34,497 bases of DNA from contig JAMPGN010000013.1 of assembly GCA_023663915.1 (NCBI GenBank), forward strand, positions 1 to 34,497. The letters run 5' to 3'. The notes beneath the pieces are model-generated. The model worked only from the letters and a program-made list of their open reading frames with translations. It did not search any database and was not told where the DNA came from. A program made the translations under genes and the position numbers. Within the stretch, counting starts at the first letter, position 1, and each line of letters opens with the position of its first letter. Shown here in pieces: positions 6,810-16,332 of the stretch. This DNA comes from Eubacterium sp. (lineage in GTDB: Bacteria; Bacillota_A; Clostridia; Lachnospirales; Lachnospiraceae).

Positions 6810-7192
6810 TGGCGCTTGCAGTATCGGAAAGAGCTGATTCTTACGTACAGTTTATGACGGTATTGCTTCTGTTCCTGTTCGTTCTTGTGATCACATACTG
6901 GGTTACGAAGTGGACTGCGGGCTATCAGAAGAATCAGAATACTAACGCCAATATGGAGCTTCTGGATATTATCAGACTCTCCAATAATAAGTATATCCAG
7001 ATTATACGGATCGGAAGGAAATATTTGGCGGTGGCAATCTGCAAGGATACTGTTACAATGTTAACAGAGATTCCTGAACAGGATTTGGTTTTCTCTGATC
7101 GAAATACATCCAAAGGACAGGGATTCAAGGATGTTTTGGAGAAAATACAAAAAAAGAATTTTCTGGAAAAAGAAGATGGGCGAGACGAATGA
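6809..7192 (+). CDS. fliO: Flagellar biosynthetic protein FliO
   Basis: FliO (FliZ in Bacillus) helps assemble the FliP pore of the flagellar export gate. The 127-residue product has one membrane helix (about 14-34, MTVLLLFLFVLVITYWVTKW) followed by a small cytoplasmic domain with LSNNKYIQIIRIGRKYLAVA, the typical FliO core, and a charged tail. The start at 6809 overlaps the cheY stop by one base; this start, rather than one further upstream, puts the hydrophobic segment near the N-terminus. It overlaps fliP by 4 bases. FliO is poorly conserved, so the call rests on topology, core motif and position. Confidence 0.85.
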   Translation: MALAVSERADSYVQFMTVLLLFLFVLVITYWVTKWTAGYQKNQNTNANMELLDIIRLSNNKYIQIIRIGRKYLAVAICKDTVTMLTEIPEQDLVFSDRNTSKGQGFKDVLEKIQKKNFLEKEDGRDE

Positions 7193-8067
7193 AGAAATAC
7201 TTTTCCGGATATCATTTGGCAAAATTAGTATGCCTGCTGTTACTGGCAGGCATATTACTTAGTAGGAAGACGACGGCGCTGGCGGTGGCGGACACGCCTT
7301 ACCGGGAATCCAATCTGACGGGAACGACGGAGGAGCGGACGAATGAACGGCTGCCGGGCGCATCAGAGGATGCCGATGAACTCGCAGAAATGAATATCGC
7401 CAATACGGTGACGATCACGTACGGCAACGGCAACGGCAGCGTCAATGGAGCGCTCAGAATACTGGTGATCCTGACGTTGATCGCCATCGCGCCGACGCTG
7501 CTCATCATGATGACCTCGTTTACCAGAATCATCATTGTTCTGCATTTTACGAGACAGGCACTCAATACACAGACGGCGCCGCCTAACACAGTGTTGATAG
7601 GTATTGCGCTCTTTTTGACGTTCTTTATCATGCAACCGACGCTTACCACGATTTATACGGAGGCCGTGGTGCCCTATGAGGCGGGAGAGCTGAATCAGGA
7701 GGAGGCAATCACGAAAGCTGCAGCTCCGATCAGGACATTTATGTATACACAGACATTGAAGAAAGATGTCAGCCTGTTTATGGACATCAATCGCATGGAG
7801 TGGAGCGGGGAACTGGAAGAGATTCCGATGAGTGTGCTGGTGCCAAGCTATATTATTAGTGAATTGCGGTACGCATTCATTATCGGGTTTTTGATATATA
7901 TCCCTTTTATTGTAATAGATATGGTGGTTGCCTCGACCCTTATGAGCATGGGTATGATGATGCTGCCGCCAACGACGATTTCCATGCCGTTTAAGATTTT
8001 GCTTTTTGTGCTGGCAGATGGATGGTATCTGATTATCAAGGGATTGGTGGAGAGCTTTTACTGGTAG
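7189..8067 (+). CDS. fliP: Flagellar export gate protein FliP
   Basis: FliP forms the core of the export channel with FliQ and FliR. The 292-residue protein has a cleavable-type signal peptide (about 1-33) and a poorly conserved spacer, then the FliP domain: ALRILVILTLIAIAPTLLIMMTSFTRIIIVLHFTRQAL (about 87-125), the conserved NTQTAPPNTVLIGIALFLTFFIM stretch, VLVPSYIISELRYAFIIGFLIYIPF and MMMLPPTTISMPFKILLFVLADGW near the C-terminus. The length and four-helix topology are normal. The start overlaps fliO, and fliQ follows after a 17-base gap. Confidence 0.97.
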   Translation: MKKYFSGYHLAKLVCLLLLAGILLSRKTTALAVADTPYRESNLTGTTEERTNERLPGASEDADELAEMNIANTVTITYGNGNGSVNGALRILVILTLIAIAPTLLIMMTSFTRIIIVLHFTRQALNTQTAPPNTVLIGIALFLTFFIMQPTLTTIYTEAVVPYEAGELNQEEAITKAAAPIRTFMYTQTLKKDVSLFMDINRMEWSGELEEIPMSVLVPSYIISELRYAFIIGFLIYIPFIVIDMVVASTLMSMGMMMLPPTTISMPFKILLFVLADGWYLIIKGLVESFYW

Positions 8068-8084
8068 CGGGAACGGAGGAAGAT

Positions 8085-8354
8085 ATGACAATAGATGATC
8101 TCACTGCAATTGCATCGTCGGCTATATTTACAATCATCAAGAGTGCAGCGCCGCTTCTGCTTGTGTCCTTGTGTGTTGGTCTTGCTGTCAGCATTTTTCA
8201 GACGGTCACTTCCATCCAGGAGCAGACACTTACTTTCGTCCCGAAGATACTGGCTATTTTTCTGGCATTGATTCTGATGGGACATTGGATCATGAATAAT
8301 ATGGTAGACTATATGGTGAATTTATGGTCTGATTTCAACAGGTATCTCAGATAA
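8085..8354 (+). CDS. fliQ: Flagellar export gate protein FliQ
   Basis: This is an 89-residue protein with two membrane helices (about 15-40 and 50-72), as expected for FliQ. The hallmark SIFQTVTSIQEQTLTFVPKI lies between them. It packs around FliP and FliR in the export gate. The ATG at 8085 follows ACGGAGGAAG with proper spacing and gives the standard MTIDD start; an upstream in-frame ATG at 8022 lies inside fliP and is rejected. Confidence 0.95.
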   Translation: MTIDDLTAIASSAIFTIIKSAAPLLLVSLCVGLAVSIFQTVTSIQEQTLTFVPKILAIFLALILMGHWIMNNMVDYMVNLWSDFNRYLR

Positions 8355-8368
8355 GAGCGAGTGGTGGC

Positions 8369-9148
8369 ATGATCAATTTTACTTTTAGTTATGCGGACTT
8401 AGAATATTATTTACTGATCCTGATACGGATCACCTGTTTTGTTTACTCAGCGCCTTTTTTTTCGATGAGCGGCGTACCGCAGAGAGTGAAAGTGGGATTC
8501 AGTTTTTTTCTGGCATATCTGGTCTATGCCGCAGTAGATCATAACGAGATAATATATAGTTCATTGCTTGGTTATGCAGTTGTCGTGATGAAGGAAGCGC
8601 TGACAGGATTCCTGATCGGGTGGGGCGCACAGATATGCACTACGGTGACGTCTTTTGCCGGAAGCATTTCAGATATGGAGATTGGTATTTCCATGGTGTC
8701 TTTGATGGATCCGGCAACCAGACAGCAGGCGACTTTCACAGGCGTGTTCTATCAGTATATTTTTACATTGTATATGATATTTACCGGCATGTATCAGTAT
8801 CTGCTGCGTGCGCTGATTGATAGTTTTACATTGATTCCCATCAATGGGGCGGTATTTAAAACGGAATCCCTGCTAGAATCTGTGATTATGTTTCTGGGAG
8901 ATTATATTACGATCGGATTCCGTATCATTCTTCCGATCTTCTGCACGATGATACTGCTTAACGCTGTTTTGGGCGTTCTTGCCAAGGTGTCTCCGCAGCT
9001 TAACATGTTTGCGGTAGGTATGCAGCTTAAAGTATTGGTCGGGCTGGCAATCCTGTTTTTGACGATCCGGATGCTTCCGGAAGCGGCAGATTATGTGGCG
9101 GTAGAGATGAAAAGGATGATTGTATCTTTTGTGGAGGGAATGATGTGA
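8369..9148 (+). CDS. fliR: Flagellar export gate protein FliR
   Basis: FliR completes the FliPQR export channel. The 259-residue, strongly hydrophobic protein has about six membrane segments and the FliR motifs APFFSMSGVPQRVKVGFSFFLA (about 28-50), AVVVMKEALTGFLIGWGAQI (about 70-90) and LGVLAKVSPQLNMFAVGMQLKVLVGL (about 195-220). Its stop codon is followed directly by the TTG start of flhB. Confidence 0.96.
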   Translation: MINFTFSYADLEYYLLILIRITCFVYSAPFFSMSGVPQRVKVGFSFFLAYLVYAAVDHNEIIYSSLLGYAVVVMKEALTGFLIGWGAQICTTVTSFAGSISDMEIGISMVSLMDPATRQQATFTGVFYQYIFTLYMIFTGMYQYLLRALIDSFTLIPINGAVFKTESLLESVIMFLGDYITIGFRIILPIFCTMILLNAVLGVLAKVSPQLNMFAVGMQLKVLVGLAILFLTIRMLPEAADYVAVEMKRMIVSFVEGMM

Positions 9149-10261
9149 TTGATACTAGAGTATAATCTCCAGTTTTTCGCCAAGGATGGTCCTGGCGGAG
9201 AGAAAACAGAAGAGCCTACCTCAAAGAAATTAGAAGATGCCCGTAAAGAAGGACAGGTGGCAAAGAGCAAGGAAATTACCAATGCATTTGAATTGTTAGC
9301 CTTTTTCCTGATGGTCTATTTCTTCGTGGAGTTCATGGGGACATATTTTACGGGTAATATGTACGATATTTATTCCCAGATACCGGAATATATCAAGATG
9401 TACGACGGCAGTATACAGTCGCAGACTTTTTATTCGATTTTTGTCCGTTCCCTGACCAGGATACTGATGATATTAGCGCCTTTTTTATTGAGCGGCTTTG
9501 CGGTATCGGTCGTGACGAATGTGGTGCAGGTCAAATGGAGACCGACCAAAAAACCACTGAAGCCGAAGCTTAGTAAATTGAATCCAATCAATGGTTTTAA
9601 GAGGTTTTTTTCAATTAACTCATTGGTAGAACTGCTGAAATCTTTCCTGAAGCTTGGATTGATCGGATATGTGGTCTACTCATATTTAAAGAAAAATATG
9701 CCGCCGTTGTATCAATTCTATGACCTTTCCCTGAATCAGGGAATTATGCAGGTTGGTACATTGGTGATAAACCTTGGAATCCGTATATCACTTTTTTACA
9801 TGATCATTGCCTTTCTTGACTATGTTTATCAGAAGGTCAAATTTAAGAAAGACATGAAGATGACGAAGCAGGAAGTGAAGGATGAATATAAGAACCAGGA
9901 AGGTGATCCGCAGATCAAAGGCAAGCAGCGCCAGAGGATGCAGGAGGCATCCAGGCGGCGTATGATGCAGGCACTCCCGCAGGCGGATGTGGTCATCACG
10001 AACCCGACCCACTTTGCGGTGGCGATCAAGTATGACCCGCAGATGTATGATGCCCCGTATGTGGTAGCGAAGGGAGCGGATTATCTTGCACAGAGGATTA
10101 AGGAGACGGCAAAAGAGAATCATATTGAGATCGTGGAGAATAAACCGCTTGCCCGTATGCTGTATGCCAATGTCGATGTGGGCAGTGTGGTGCCGCCGGA
10201 ATTATACCAGGCGGTGGCGGAAGTCCTTGCCTTCGTATATCACCTGCAGGGCAAAGTCTGA
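9149..10261 (+). CDS. flhB: Flagellar export switch protein FlhB
   Basis: FlhB controls the switch in export specificity from hook to filament subunits. The 370-residue protein has an N-terminal stretch with LQFFAKDGPGGEKTEEPTSKKLEDARKEG, four membrane helices (about 48-215), and a cytoplasmic domain with the self-cleaving NPTH motif at residues 285-288 followed by FAVAIKYDP. The TTG start directly follows the fliR stop (TGATTG), and no better in-frame start gives the family N-terminus. GGAGG at 9132-9136 is rather far upstream, so translation may depend on coupling to fliR. Confidence 0.95.
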   Translation: MILEYNLQFFAKDGPGGEKTEEPTSKKLEDARKEGQVAKSKEITNAFELLAFFLMVYFFVEFMGTYFTGNMYDIYSQIPEYIKMYDGSIQSQTFYSIFVRSLTRILMILAPFLLSGFAVSVVTNVVQVKWRPTKKPLKPKLSKLNPINGFKRFFSINSLVELLKSFLKLGLIGYVVYSYLKKNMPPLYQFYDLSLNQGIMQVGTLVINLGIRISLFYMIIAFLDYVYQKVKFKKDMKMTKQEVKDEYKNQEGDPQIKGKQRQRMQEASRRRMMQALPQADVVITNPTHFAVAIKYDPQMYDAPYVVAKGADYLAQRIKETAKENHIEIVENKPLARMLYANVDVGSVVPPELYQAVAEVLAFVYHLQGKV

Positions 10262-10304
10262 TATTCTTCCGGATTAAGAAAAAGAAGAAAGGAGGAAACG
10301 GTTT

Positions 10305-12353
10305 GTGGGAAGTGGGAATCTGAAAAAGGCGGATATCGGTATTGTTGCATATGTCCTTGCGGCATTTATTATGCTGATTGTGCCGATTTCATCGGGGTTA
10401 CTGGATCTTCTGCTGGCATGTAATATTGCGATAGCGTTCACGGTCATGTTTGGCTGTATGTTTGCCAACGAAGTGCTGAAAATGTCTTATTTTCCGACGA
10501 TTTTGCTGTTTACCACAATATTCAGAATCGCGTTGAATGTTTCTTCCACAAGACTTATCCTGACGACCGGCGATCCGGGTAATGTAGTCCGCACTTTTGG
10601 ACAGTATGTGGGCGGCGGCGATATCGTAATAGGTGTTATTGTATTTGTTATTTTGATACTTGTACAGTTTATGATTATCAACAAAGGTTCCGAGCGTGTG
10701 GCGGAAGTTACGGCAAGATTTACATTGGATGCCATGCCGGGTAAGCAGATGGCGATTGATGCTGATCTGAATACCGGGGCGATCAGTGACGCGGAGGCTA
10801 AGAAACGCCGTGAGAAGATACAGGAAGAAGCGAGTTTCTTCGGCTCCATGGATGGTGCCGTGAAGTATGTCAAGGGAGATGCCACGGCAGGCCTGCTGAT
10901 TACTTTTATTAATATTGTGGGCGGTATTGCCATGGGAGTATGGCGGCAGGGCATGGAGATGAGTGATGCCCTCACGACATATACCATTCTGACGATCGGT
11001 GACGGTCTGGTCAGTCAGATTCCTTCACTGCTTATATCGCTGTCCACTGGTATTCTTGTCACAAAGGGTTCTAAGGACGCTGATTTTGGTACCGTGTTAG
11101 TCGGACAGTTATTCGGCGTGCCGAAGGTGCTTTACCTGGTAGGTGCGGTGATTGCCGGACTGGGTATTGTCACTCCGCTAAATACTTTGATATTTGTAGG
11201 TTTAGGCATGGTCTTTATTGTGGTCGGCAGGGTTATGGCGGGCACGATCGAGACGGCGGAGATCGAACACGAGGCGGACGAGGAGGAAGCAGCCGCGGAG
11301 GAGATCAGACAGCCGGAGAATGTTACATCGCTCCTGCAGGTTGACCCGATTGAGCTGGAGTTCGGTTACGGTATTATTCCGCTTGCCGATGTCAACCAGG
11401 GCGGTGATCTGTTAGACCGCGTCGTTATGATCAGACGGCAGATCGCGCTGGAACTCGGTACCGTAGTACCAATAATTCGTCTGCGTGATAATATACAGTT
11501 GAATCCGAACCAATATATCATTAAAATAAAAGGTGTACAGGTCAGCGAGGGAGAAATCTTATTTGACCATTACATGGCGATGAATCCTGGCTATGTGGAA
11601 GAGGAGATCACAGGTATTCCGACGTTCGAGCCTTCTTTCCACCTGCCGGCGATCTGGATTACGGAAGGCCAGCGTGAGCGTGCGGAAAGCATGGGTTATA
11701 CCGTGGTAGACCCGCCATCGATCATAGCGACCCATCTGACTGAGATCATAAGACAGTACATAGCGGAGCTGCTGACCAGACAGGATGTTCAGAATTTGGT
11801 CAACAATTTGAAGGAATCCAATCCTTCCCTGGTGGAGGAACTGGTTCCCAAGCTGCTTGGACTGGGTGAAATACAGAAAGTATTGCAAAATCTCTTGAAA
11901 GAGGGTATTTCTATCAGGGATCTGCTTACGATATTTGAGACACTTGCGGATTATGCGACGACTACGAGAGATACAGATATTCTGACAGAATACGTCAGAC
12001 AGAGTCTCAAGAGGGCGATCTCTAATAAGTTCTTCCCTTCGAACGAGACTACTAGCGTGGTGACGCTCGATCCGAAACTGGAGCAGGAGATCATGTCCAG
12101 TGTGAAACAGACCGAGCAGGGCGCTTACCTGACGCTTGATCCGGGCAAGACCAAAGCGATCATGGATTCTGTAGGTGTGGAGACGAAGAAACTGGAGGAT
12201 TTAGGCAAGATGCCTCTGATAATCACATCTCCGATCGTGAGGGTATACTTCAAGAAGCTGACAGAAGATTATTTCAGGGATTTGGTTGTTGTGTCTTACA
12301 ATGAAGTGGAATCAAATATTGAATTACAGTCTGTTGGGATGGTGACGGCATAA
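10305..12353 (+). CDS. flhA: Flagellar export gate protein FlhA
   Basis: FlhA is the largest export-gate component; its cytoplasmic domain docks chaperone-substrate complexes. The 682-residue protein starts at GTG preceded by AAAGGAGGAA. The first ~310 residues hold about eight membrane helices, with the FHIPEP-family signature RFTLDAMPGKQMAIDADLNTGAISDAEAKKRR (about 138-170). An acidic linker (about 315-335) leads to the soluble domain (about 340-680) with YGIIPLAD and PPSIIATHLTEIIR. Its TAA overlaps the flhF ATG. Confidence 0.97.
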   Translation: MGSGNLKKADIGIVAYVLAAFIMLIVPISSGLLDLLLACNIAIAFTVMFGCMFANEVLKMSYFPTILLFTTIFRIALNVSSTRLILTTGDPGNVVRTFGQYVGGGDIVIGVIVFVILILVQFMIINKGSERVAEVTARFTLDAMPGKQMAIDADLNTGAISDAEAKKRREKIQEEASFFGSMDGAVKYVKGDATAGLLITFINIVGGIAMGVWRQGMEMSDALTTYTILTIGDGLVSQIPSLLISLSTGILVTKGSKDADFGTVLVGQLFGVPKVLYLVGAVIAGLGIVTPLNTLIFVGLGMVFIVVGRVMAGTIETAEIEHEADEEEAAAEEIRQPENVTSLLQVDPIELEFGYGIIPLADVNQGGDLLDRVVMIRRQIALELGTVVPIIRLRDNIQLNPNQYIIKIKGVQVSEGEILFDHYMAMNPGYVEEEITGIPTFEPSFHLPAIWITEGQRERAESMGYTVVDPPSIIATHLTEIIRQYIAELLTRQDVQNLVNNLKESNPSLVEELVPKLLGLGEIQKVLQNLLKEGISIRDLLTIFETLADYATTTRDTDILTEYVRQSLKRAISNKFFPSNETTSVVTLDPKLEQEIMSSVKQTEQGAYLTLDPGKTKAIMDSVGVETKKLEDLGKMPLIITSPIVRVYFKKLTEDYFRDLVVVSYNEVESNIELQSVGMVTA

Positions 12354-13573
12354 TGATAATCAAAAAATTTACCGCGAAAACCGAAAAAGAGGCTCTGGAT
12401 AATGCGAAACGGGAACTAGGCGAGGGCGTGGTAGTTATGAACGTCAAAGAAGTGAAGGCAAAAGGCTTGTTTTCTTTCTTGAAGCCACGTACCGTTGAAG
12501 TGACGGTCGCTTTGGAAGAAGAGAGTGAGAAGTACACGGCAGCCGTGTCGGCGATCAACAATGTCATAGCTTCCAGCCAGTCGAAAGAGAAAGAGACGCA
12601 GCCTGCGCAGGCGGTTCCTGTTGTGCAGGAGGACGCTGCAGGCAAGGAGAGCAGCGCCATCGAGGAGAAACTTGACAGCTTACAATCCCTGTTAGAGCAG
12701 CAGCTTCAGAAACCCGATGAGAACAAGGAAGAGCGGGAAGATAAGGAAGAGAAAGAAGAAAAGAAGGAAGAGACAGAGATTGATAAATTCATGAAACTTC
12801 TCCACAATACAATGCTTGAAAATGAAGTGGATGAGAAGTATGCCAAAGAGATCATCAGTGAGATCGAGCAGATCAATAAGCCGAATATGCCGTTTGATTA
12901 TGCACTGGCAAATATCTATCAGAAGATGATCCTGAAATTTGGGATGCCAAAGAGCATTGAACCGGCGTCAAGCGGTATTAAGATGGTGTTCTTTGTCGGA
13001 CCTACAGGAGTAGGTAAAACAACCACGATTGCAAAGATTGCATCAATTTTCCGGGTAGACCAGAAGAAGAAAGTTGCACTTCTTACTGCGGATACATACC
13101 GTATTGCCGCGGCGGAACAGCTTCGCACCTATGCCAATATTCTTGAGGTGCCTTTCCGGATTATATATACGGTAGAAGAGATCGACAAAGCCCTGGAGGA
13201 TTTTAAGGGATATGATTATATTCTGGTTGACACGGCAGGGCATTCGCACCAGAATACGACACAGAAGGAGAGCATGGGGAATTTCATTCATTCCGTGGAT
13301 GATAAGGTGGAGAAGGAAGTTTATCTTGTTTTAAGCGCGACGACGAAATATAGTGACCTGATCAGTATAGCCGATTCTTACAAGGAAATGACGGATTACA
13401 AATTAATTTTTACAAAACTCGATGAGACTATGACACTGGGGAATTTGTTGAATTTAAGATTGTATACCAATGCTGATATGTCCTATGTAACTTATGGACA
13501 AAATGTTCCCGATGATATTGAGGAATTTAATCCCCAGAGTACCGTAAAACAGTTGTTAGGAGGAAAAAACTAA
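12353..13573 (+). CDS. flhF: Flagellar placement GTPase FlhF
   Basis: FlhF is an SRP-like GTPase that sets flagellar position and number together with FlhG. The 406-residue protein has an N-terminal basic region typical of FlhF (MIIKKFTAKTEKEALDNAKRELGEGVVVM), a highly charged Glu/Lys linker (about 120-145), and the NG GTPase domain with P-loop GPTGVGKTTT at residues 216-225, DTYRIAAAEQLRTYA, the G3 motif DTAGH at 293-297, and FTKLDE as the TKLD guanine-specificity motif. It overlaps flhA by one base and precedes flhG by 12 bases. Confidence 0.96.
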   Translation: MIIKKFTAKTEKEALDNAKRELGEGVVVMNVKEVKAKGLFSFLKPRTVEVTVALEEESEKYTAAVSAINNVIASSQSKEKETQPAQAVPVVQEDAAGKESSAIEEKLDSLQSLLEQQLQKPDENKEEREDKEEKEEKKEETEIDKFMKLLHNTMLENEVDEKYAKEIISEIEQINKPNMPFDYALANIYQKMILKFGMPKSIEPASSGIKMVFFVGPTGVGKTTTIAKIASIFRVDQKKKVALLTADTYRIAAAEQLRTYANILEVPFRIIYTVEEIDKALEDFKGYDYILVDTAGHSHQNTTQKESMGNFIHSVDDKVEKEVYLVLSATTKYSDLISIADSYKEMTDYKLIFTKLDETMTLGNLLNLRLYTNADMSYVTYGQNVPDDIEEFNPQSTVKQLLGGKN

Positions 13574-13585
13574 GGAGGAAGGCTG

Positions 13586-14461
13586 ATGGATCAAGCTGAA
13601 CAATTAAGAAATATTATCAAAGCAAGCAGTCATCCGCAGCGCCCCTTAGCGAGAGTGATCACTGTGACGAGTGGTAAAGGTGGTGTGGGTAAGTCAAATA
13701 CAGCCATCAATCTGGCAATACAATTTCGGAAGATGGGACAGCGCGTGATCATATTGGATGCTGATTTCGGGCTTGCGAATATTGAGATCATGTTTGGGGC
13801 AGTACCGAAACATAACTTGTGTGATTTAATTTATCAGGGCAAAAATATTCAGGATATTATCACATGGGGACCAATGGATGTAGGATTTATCTCCGGCGGT
13901 TCCGGTATAGCGGGTATGTCCAATCTGAGTAAAGACTACTTGAATTATATCATCAGGAATCTGGTAGAACTGGATGAGATGGCGGATACGATTCTCGTGG
14001 ATACGGGGGCGGGAATTTCCGACGCCGTGCTGGAATTTCTGGTGGCGGGTGGTGAGATTCTTCTTGTGACCACGCCGGAACCGACTTCCATCACGGATGC
14101 CTATTCTTTGCTTAAGGCGTTAAACCGACATTCAAGATACTCAAGTGAGTTTTCCCAGGTCAAGGTGATTGCAAACAAGGTTTCCGGTGAGGCGGAGGCG
14201 AAGTCGCTGTATACGAAATTGGAGACGGTGGTCAACCGGTATTTGGATGTTCCGATTACTTACCTCGGAATGATCCCGCGGGATGACCAGCTTGCCAAGG
14301 CGGTGATGCAGCAGATGCCGGTATCGCTTGAGAATCCCCGTGCTAAGTCTGCGCTCGCATATGAAGAGATTGCGGCGCAGCTGATGAACAAGGAAGTGAA
14401 ACGGAAATTAAAAAAACGTGGTATGGCAGCATTTTTCTCTCATATCATATCTAAAAAGTAA
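13586..14461 (+). CDS. flhG: MinD-like ATPase FlhG (YlxH)
   Basis: FlhG is a ParA/MinD-type ATPase that partners FlhF, stimulating its GTPase activity and controlling flagellar number. The 291-residue product carries the deviant Walker A SGKGGVGKSNTA (about 29-40), Walker B-type ILDADFGLANIEIMFG, and VDTGAGISDAVLEF. The N-terminal peptide DQAEQLRNIIK is the conserved segment reported to activate FlhF. A basic C-terminus (KRKLKKRGM followed by a hydrophobic run) fits membrane targeting. The ribosome binding site is AAGGAGG at 13573-13579. Confidence 0.95.
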   Translation: MDQAEQLRNIIKASSHPQRPLARVITVTSGKGGVGKSNTAINLAIQFRKMGQRVIILDADFGLANIEIMFGAVPKHNLCDLIYQGKNIQDIITWGPMDVGFISGGSGIAGMSNLSKDYLNYIIRNLVELDEMADTILVDTGAGISDAVLEFLVAGGEILLVTTPEPTSITDAYSLLKALNRHSRYSSEFSQVKVIANKVSGEAEAKSLYTKLETVVNRYLDVPITYLGMIPRDDQLAKAVMQQMPVSLENPRAKSALAYEEIAAQLMNKEVKRKLKKRGMAAFFSHIISKK

Positions 14462-14499
14462 GAAATTGTACAAATGGAACAGGAACAGGAGGGAGAGAT

Positions 14500-15237
14500 A
14501 TGCCGAATCTTTTGTCGAAGTATATCGTTCCGGGTTGTCGTGTAGAGCTGCAGTCCATAGGCCGTCTCAGGGAAAAGACCAACAGCGAAGAGCGGAAGAG
14601 CTACCAGTGCCAGGTGATAGATGTTCTGTCCGAAGATAGGATAGAGATATCTATGCCCAGCGAAAAAGCGAAATTGATCTTACTCCCGATCGATGAGGAA
14701 TACGATCTGTGTTTTTATCCTGATAATGGATTGTATCAGTGTTACGCGAGAGTTGTGGATCGATACAAAAATAACAACATGTATGTACTGGCGCTTGATC
14801 TGATCAGCAATCTGCGTAAACAACAGCGGAGGGAATATTATCGCTTCAGTTGTGCGCTTGAGATGAATTCCAGGCAGCTTGAGGAAGAAGAAGCAGCTTT
14901 GGCGAACAAAAAAGAAGAGATATTGGCGCCGCAGCTGCCGCTTAAGAGCAGTGTAATTGTAGATATCAGCGGCGGGGGACTCAGGTTTGTTGCAAATTAT
15001 GCATATGAAGTCCAGAGCCTGATCCTCTGCAAGTATGATCTGCTGGTTAACGGGGAGAAGAAGGAGTACAATCTGGTAGGTAAAGTGCTGAGCGTAAGGG
15101 AGTTGGAAAATCGTAAAGGGGTATTTGAACACCGTGTCCAATACGTGAATGTGGATGCGGCGGAAAGGGAAGAGATTATCAAGTATATTTTTGATGAGGA
15201 ACGCAAGACATTAAAAAATCAAAAAAGAGACTATTAA
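14500..15237 (+). CDS. PilZ-domain c-di-GMP receptor of the YcgR type
   Basis: YcgR-type proteins slow or bias the flagellar motor when c-di-GMP is high. The 245-residue product has an N-terminal YcgR-like beta domain (about 8-100) and a C-terminal PilZ domain (about 105-235). The c-di-GMP-binding residues are present: R111/R115 in QRREYYR, and D155-x-S157-x-x-G160 in DISGGGLRF. An acidic/Glu-rich insertion (about 126-142) lies between them. It sits between flhG and cheB, as in many Clostridia, and is the counterpart of B. subtilis DgrA/YpfA by architecture. Ligand binding is inferred from motifs. Confidence 0.9.
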   Translation: MPNLLSKYIVPGCRVELQSIGRLREKTNSEERKSYQCQVIDVLSEDRIEISMPSEKAKLILLPIDEEYDLCFYPDNGLYQCYARVVDRYKNNNMYVLALDLISNLRKQQRREYYRFSCALEMNSRQLEEEEAALANKKEEILAPQLPLKSSVIVDISGGGLRFVANYAYEVQSLILCKYDLLVNGEKKEYNLVGKVLSVRELENRKGVFEHRVQYVNVDAAEREEIIKYIFDEERKTLKNQKRDY

Positions 15238-15260
15238 TAGGATCGAGGAGGAATAGGACC

Positions 15261-16331
15261 ATGAAAAAAATATTAGTTGTTGACGACTCTGCACTCATGA
15301 GAAGGGTGTTGTGTGATATAATCAATAGCGACGATCGATTTGAGGTGCAGGATCGTGCTGTCAATGGTCTGGAAGCGCTGGATCTTCTGACCCGGAAGAC
15401 GTATGATGCGGTCGTGCTGGATGTCAACATGCCGCAGATGAACGGTCTGGAACTGTTGAGGGAACTTTATAAGCGCAAGATTTCAGCCAAAGTCATGATG
15501 GCGAGCACCGATACGAGGGAAGGCGCTAAGACGACATTGGATGCATTGGAACTGGGAGCGTTGGATTTCGTCCACAAACCCAATAATGCCATGGATTGCC
15601 GGACGGATGTGTTTAAGGAGAAGCTGCTGCATACCCTGGCGGTAGTTGCAAATTCAAGGACACCTGTTTTCAGCAAGGCTTTTACGTTGGATGATGTGAA
15701 GACTTCCAAGAAGATGGTAGAGCTGGTCAGCAAACATGCCGCATCGGTGAGCGGCAACAAGATTGTTGCCCTTGCAAGTTCCACAGGCGGTCCGAAAGCG
15801 TTACAGTCAGTAGTTCCGAGGCTTCCGAGGAACCTCAAAGCGCCGGTAGTGATCGTGCAGCATATGCCGGCAGGATTTACGGCATCCCTTGCCGAGAGAC
15901 TGGATACGCTGAGTGAGATCCATGTCAAGGAAGCGGCGGAGGGTGACACGCTGGAGGCCGGGACCGTGTATATTGCAAAGGGTGGGAAACACTTGAACGT
16001 GCAGTCGTCATCGGGCAGATATACGATTCACTATACAGACCAGCCTTCCAGGGAAGGTGTGAAGCCATGCGCCAACTATATGTATGAGTCTCTTCAGGAC
16101 AGCAGATTTGACCAGATCGTATGCGTTGTCATGACAGGTATGGGAGCCGATGGCACAGAAGGAATTAAGAACCTTAAGGCAAAGAAAAAGATTCATGTGA
16201 TTGCGCAGGAGGCAAGCACATGTGCGGTGTACGGAATGCCGAAGAGCGTTGTAACTGCAGGCTTGAGCGATCAGACCGTACCGCTTGACCAGATTGCACA
16301 GGAAATAATAATGAACGTGGGGGTAAAATAG
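15261..16331 (+). CDS. cheB: Chemotaxis methylesterase/deamidase CheB
   Basis: CheB removes methyl groups from chemoreceptors as part of adaptation. The 356-residue protein has an N-terminal receiver domain (phospho-acceptor D54 in VVLDVNMPQMNG) and a C-terminal methylesterase domain (about 165-350). The catalytic triad is visible: S174 in ASSTGGP, H201 in VQHMPAGFT and D297 in MTGMGADG. GGAGGAATAGG provides the ribosome binding site. The matching methyltransferase gene cheR is not in this window. cheA starts one base after its stop. Confidence 0.97.
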   Translation: MKKILVVDDSALMRRVLCDIINSDDRFEVQDRAVNGLEALDLLTRKTYDAVVLDVNMPQMNGLELLRELYKRKISAKVMMASTDTREGAKTTLDALELGALDFVHKPNNAMDCRTDVFKEKLLHTLAVVANSRTPVFSKAFTLDDVKTSKKMVELVSKHAASVSGNKIVALASSTGGPKALQSVVPRLPRNLKAPVVIVQHMPAGFTASLAERLDTLSEIHVKEAAEGDTLEAGTVYIAKGGKHLNVQSSSGRYTIHYTDQPSREGVKPCANYMYESLQDSRFDQIVCVVMTGMGADGTEGIKNLKAKKKIHVIAQEASTCAVYGMPKSVVTAGLSDQTVPLDQIAQEIIMNVGVK

Positions 16332-16332
16332 T

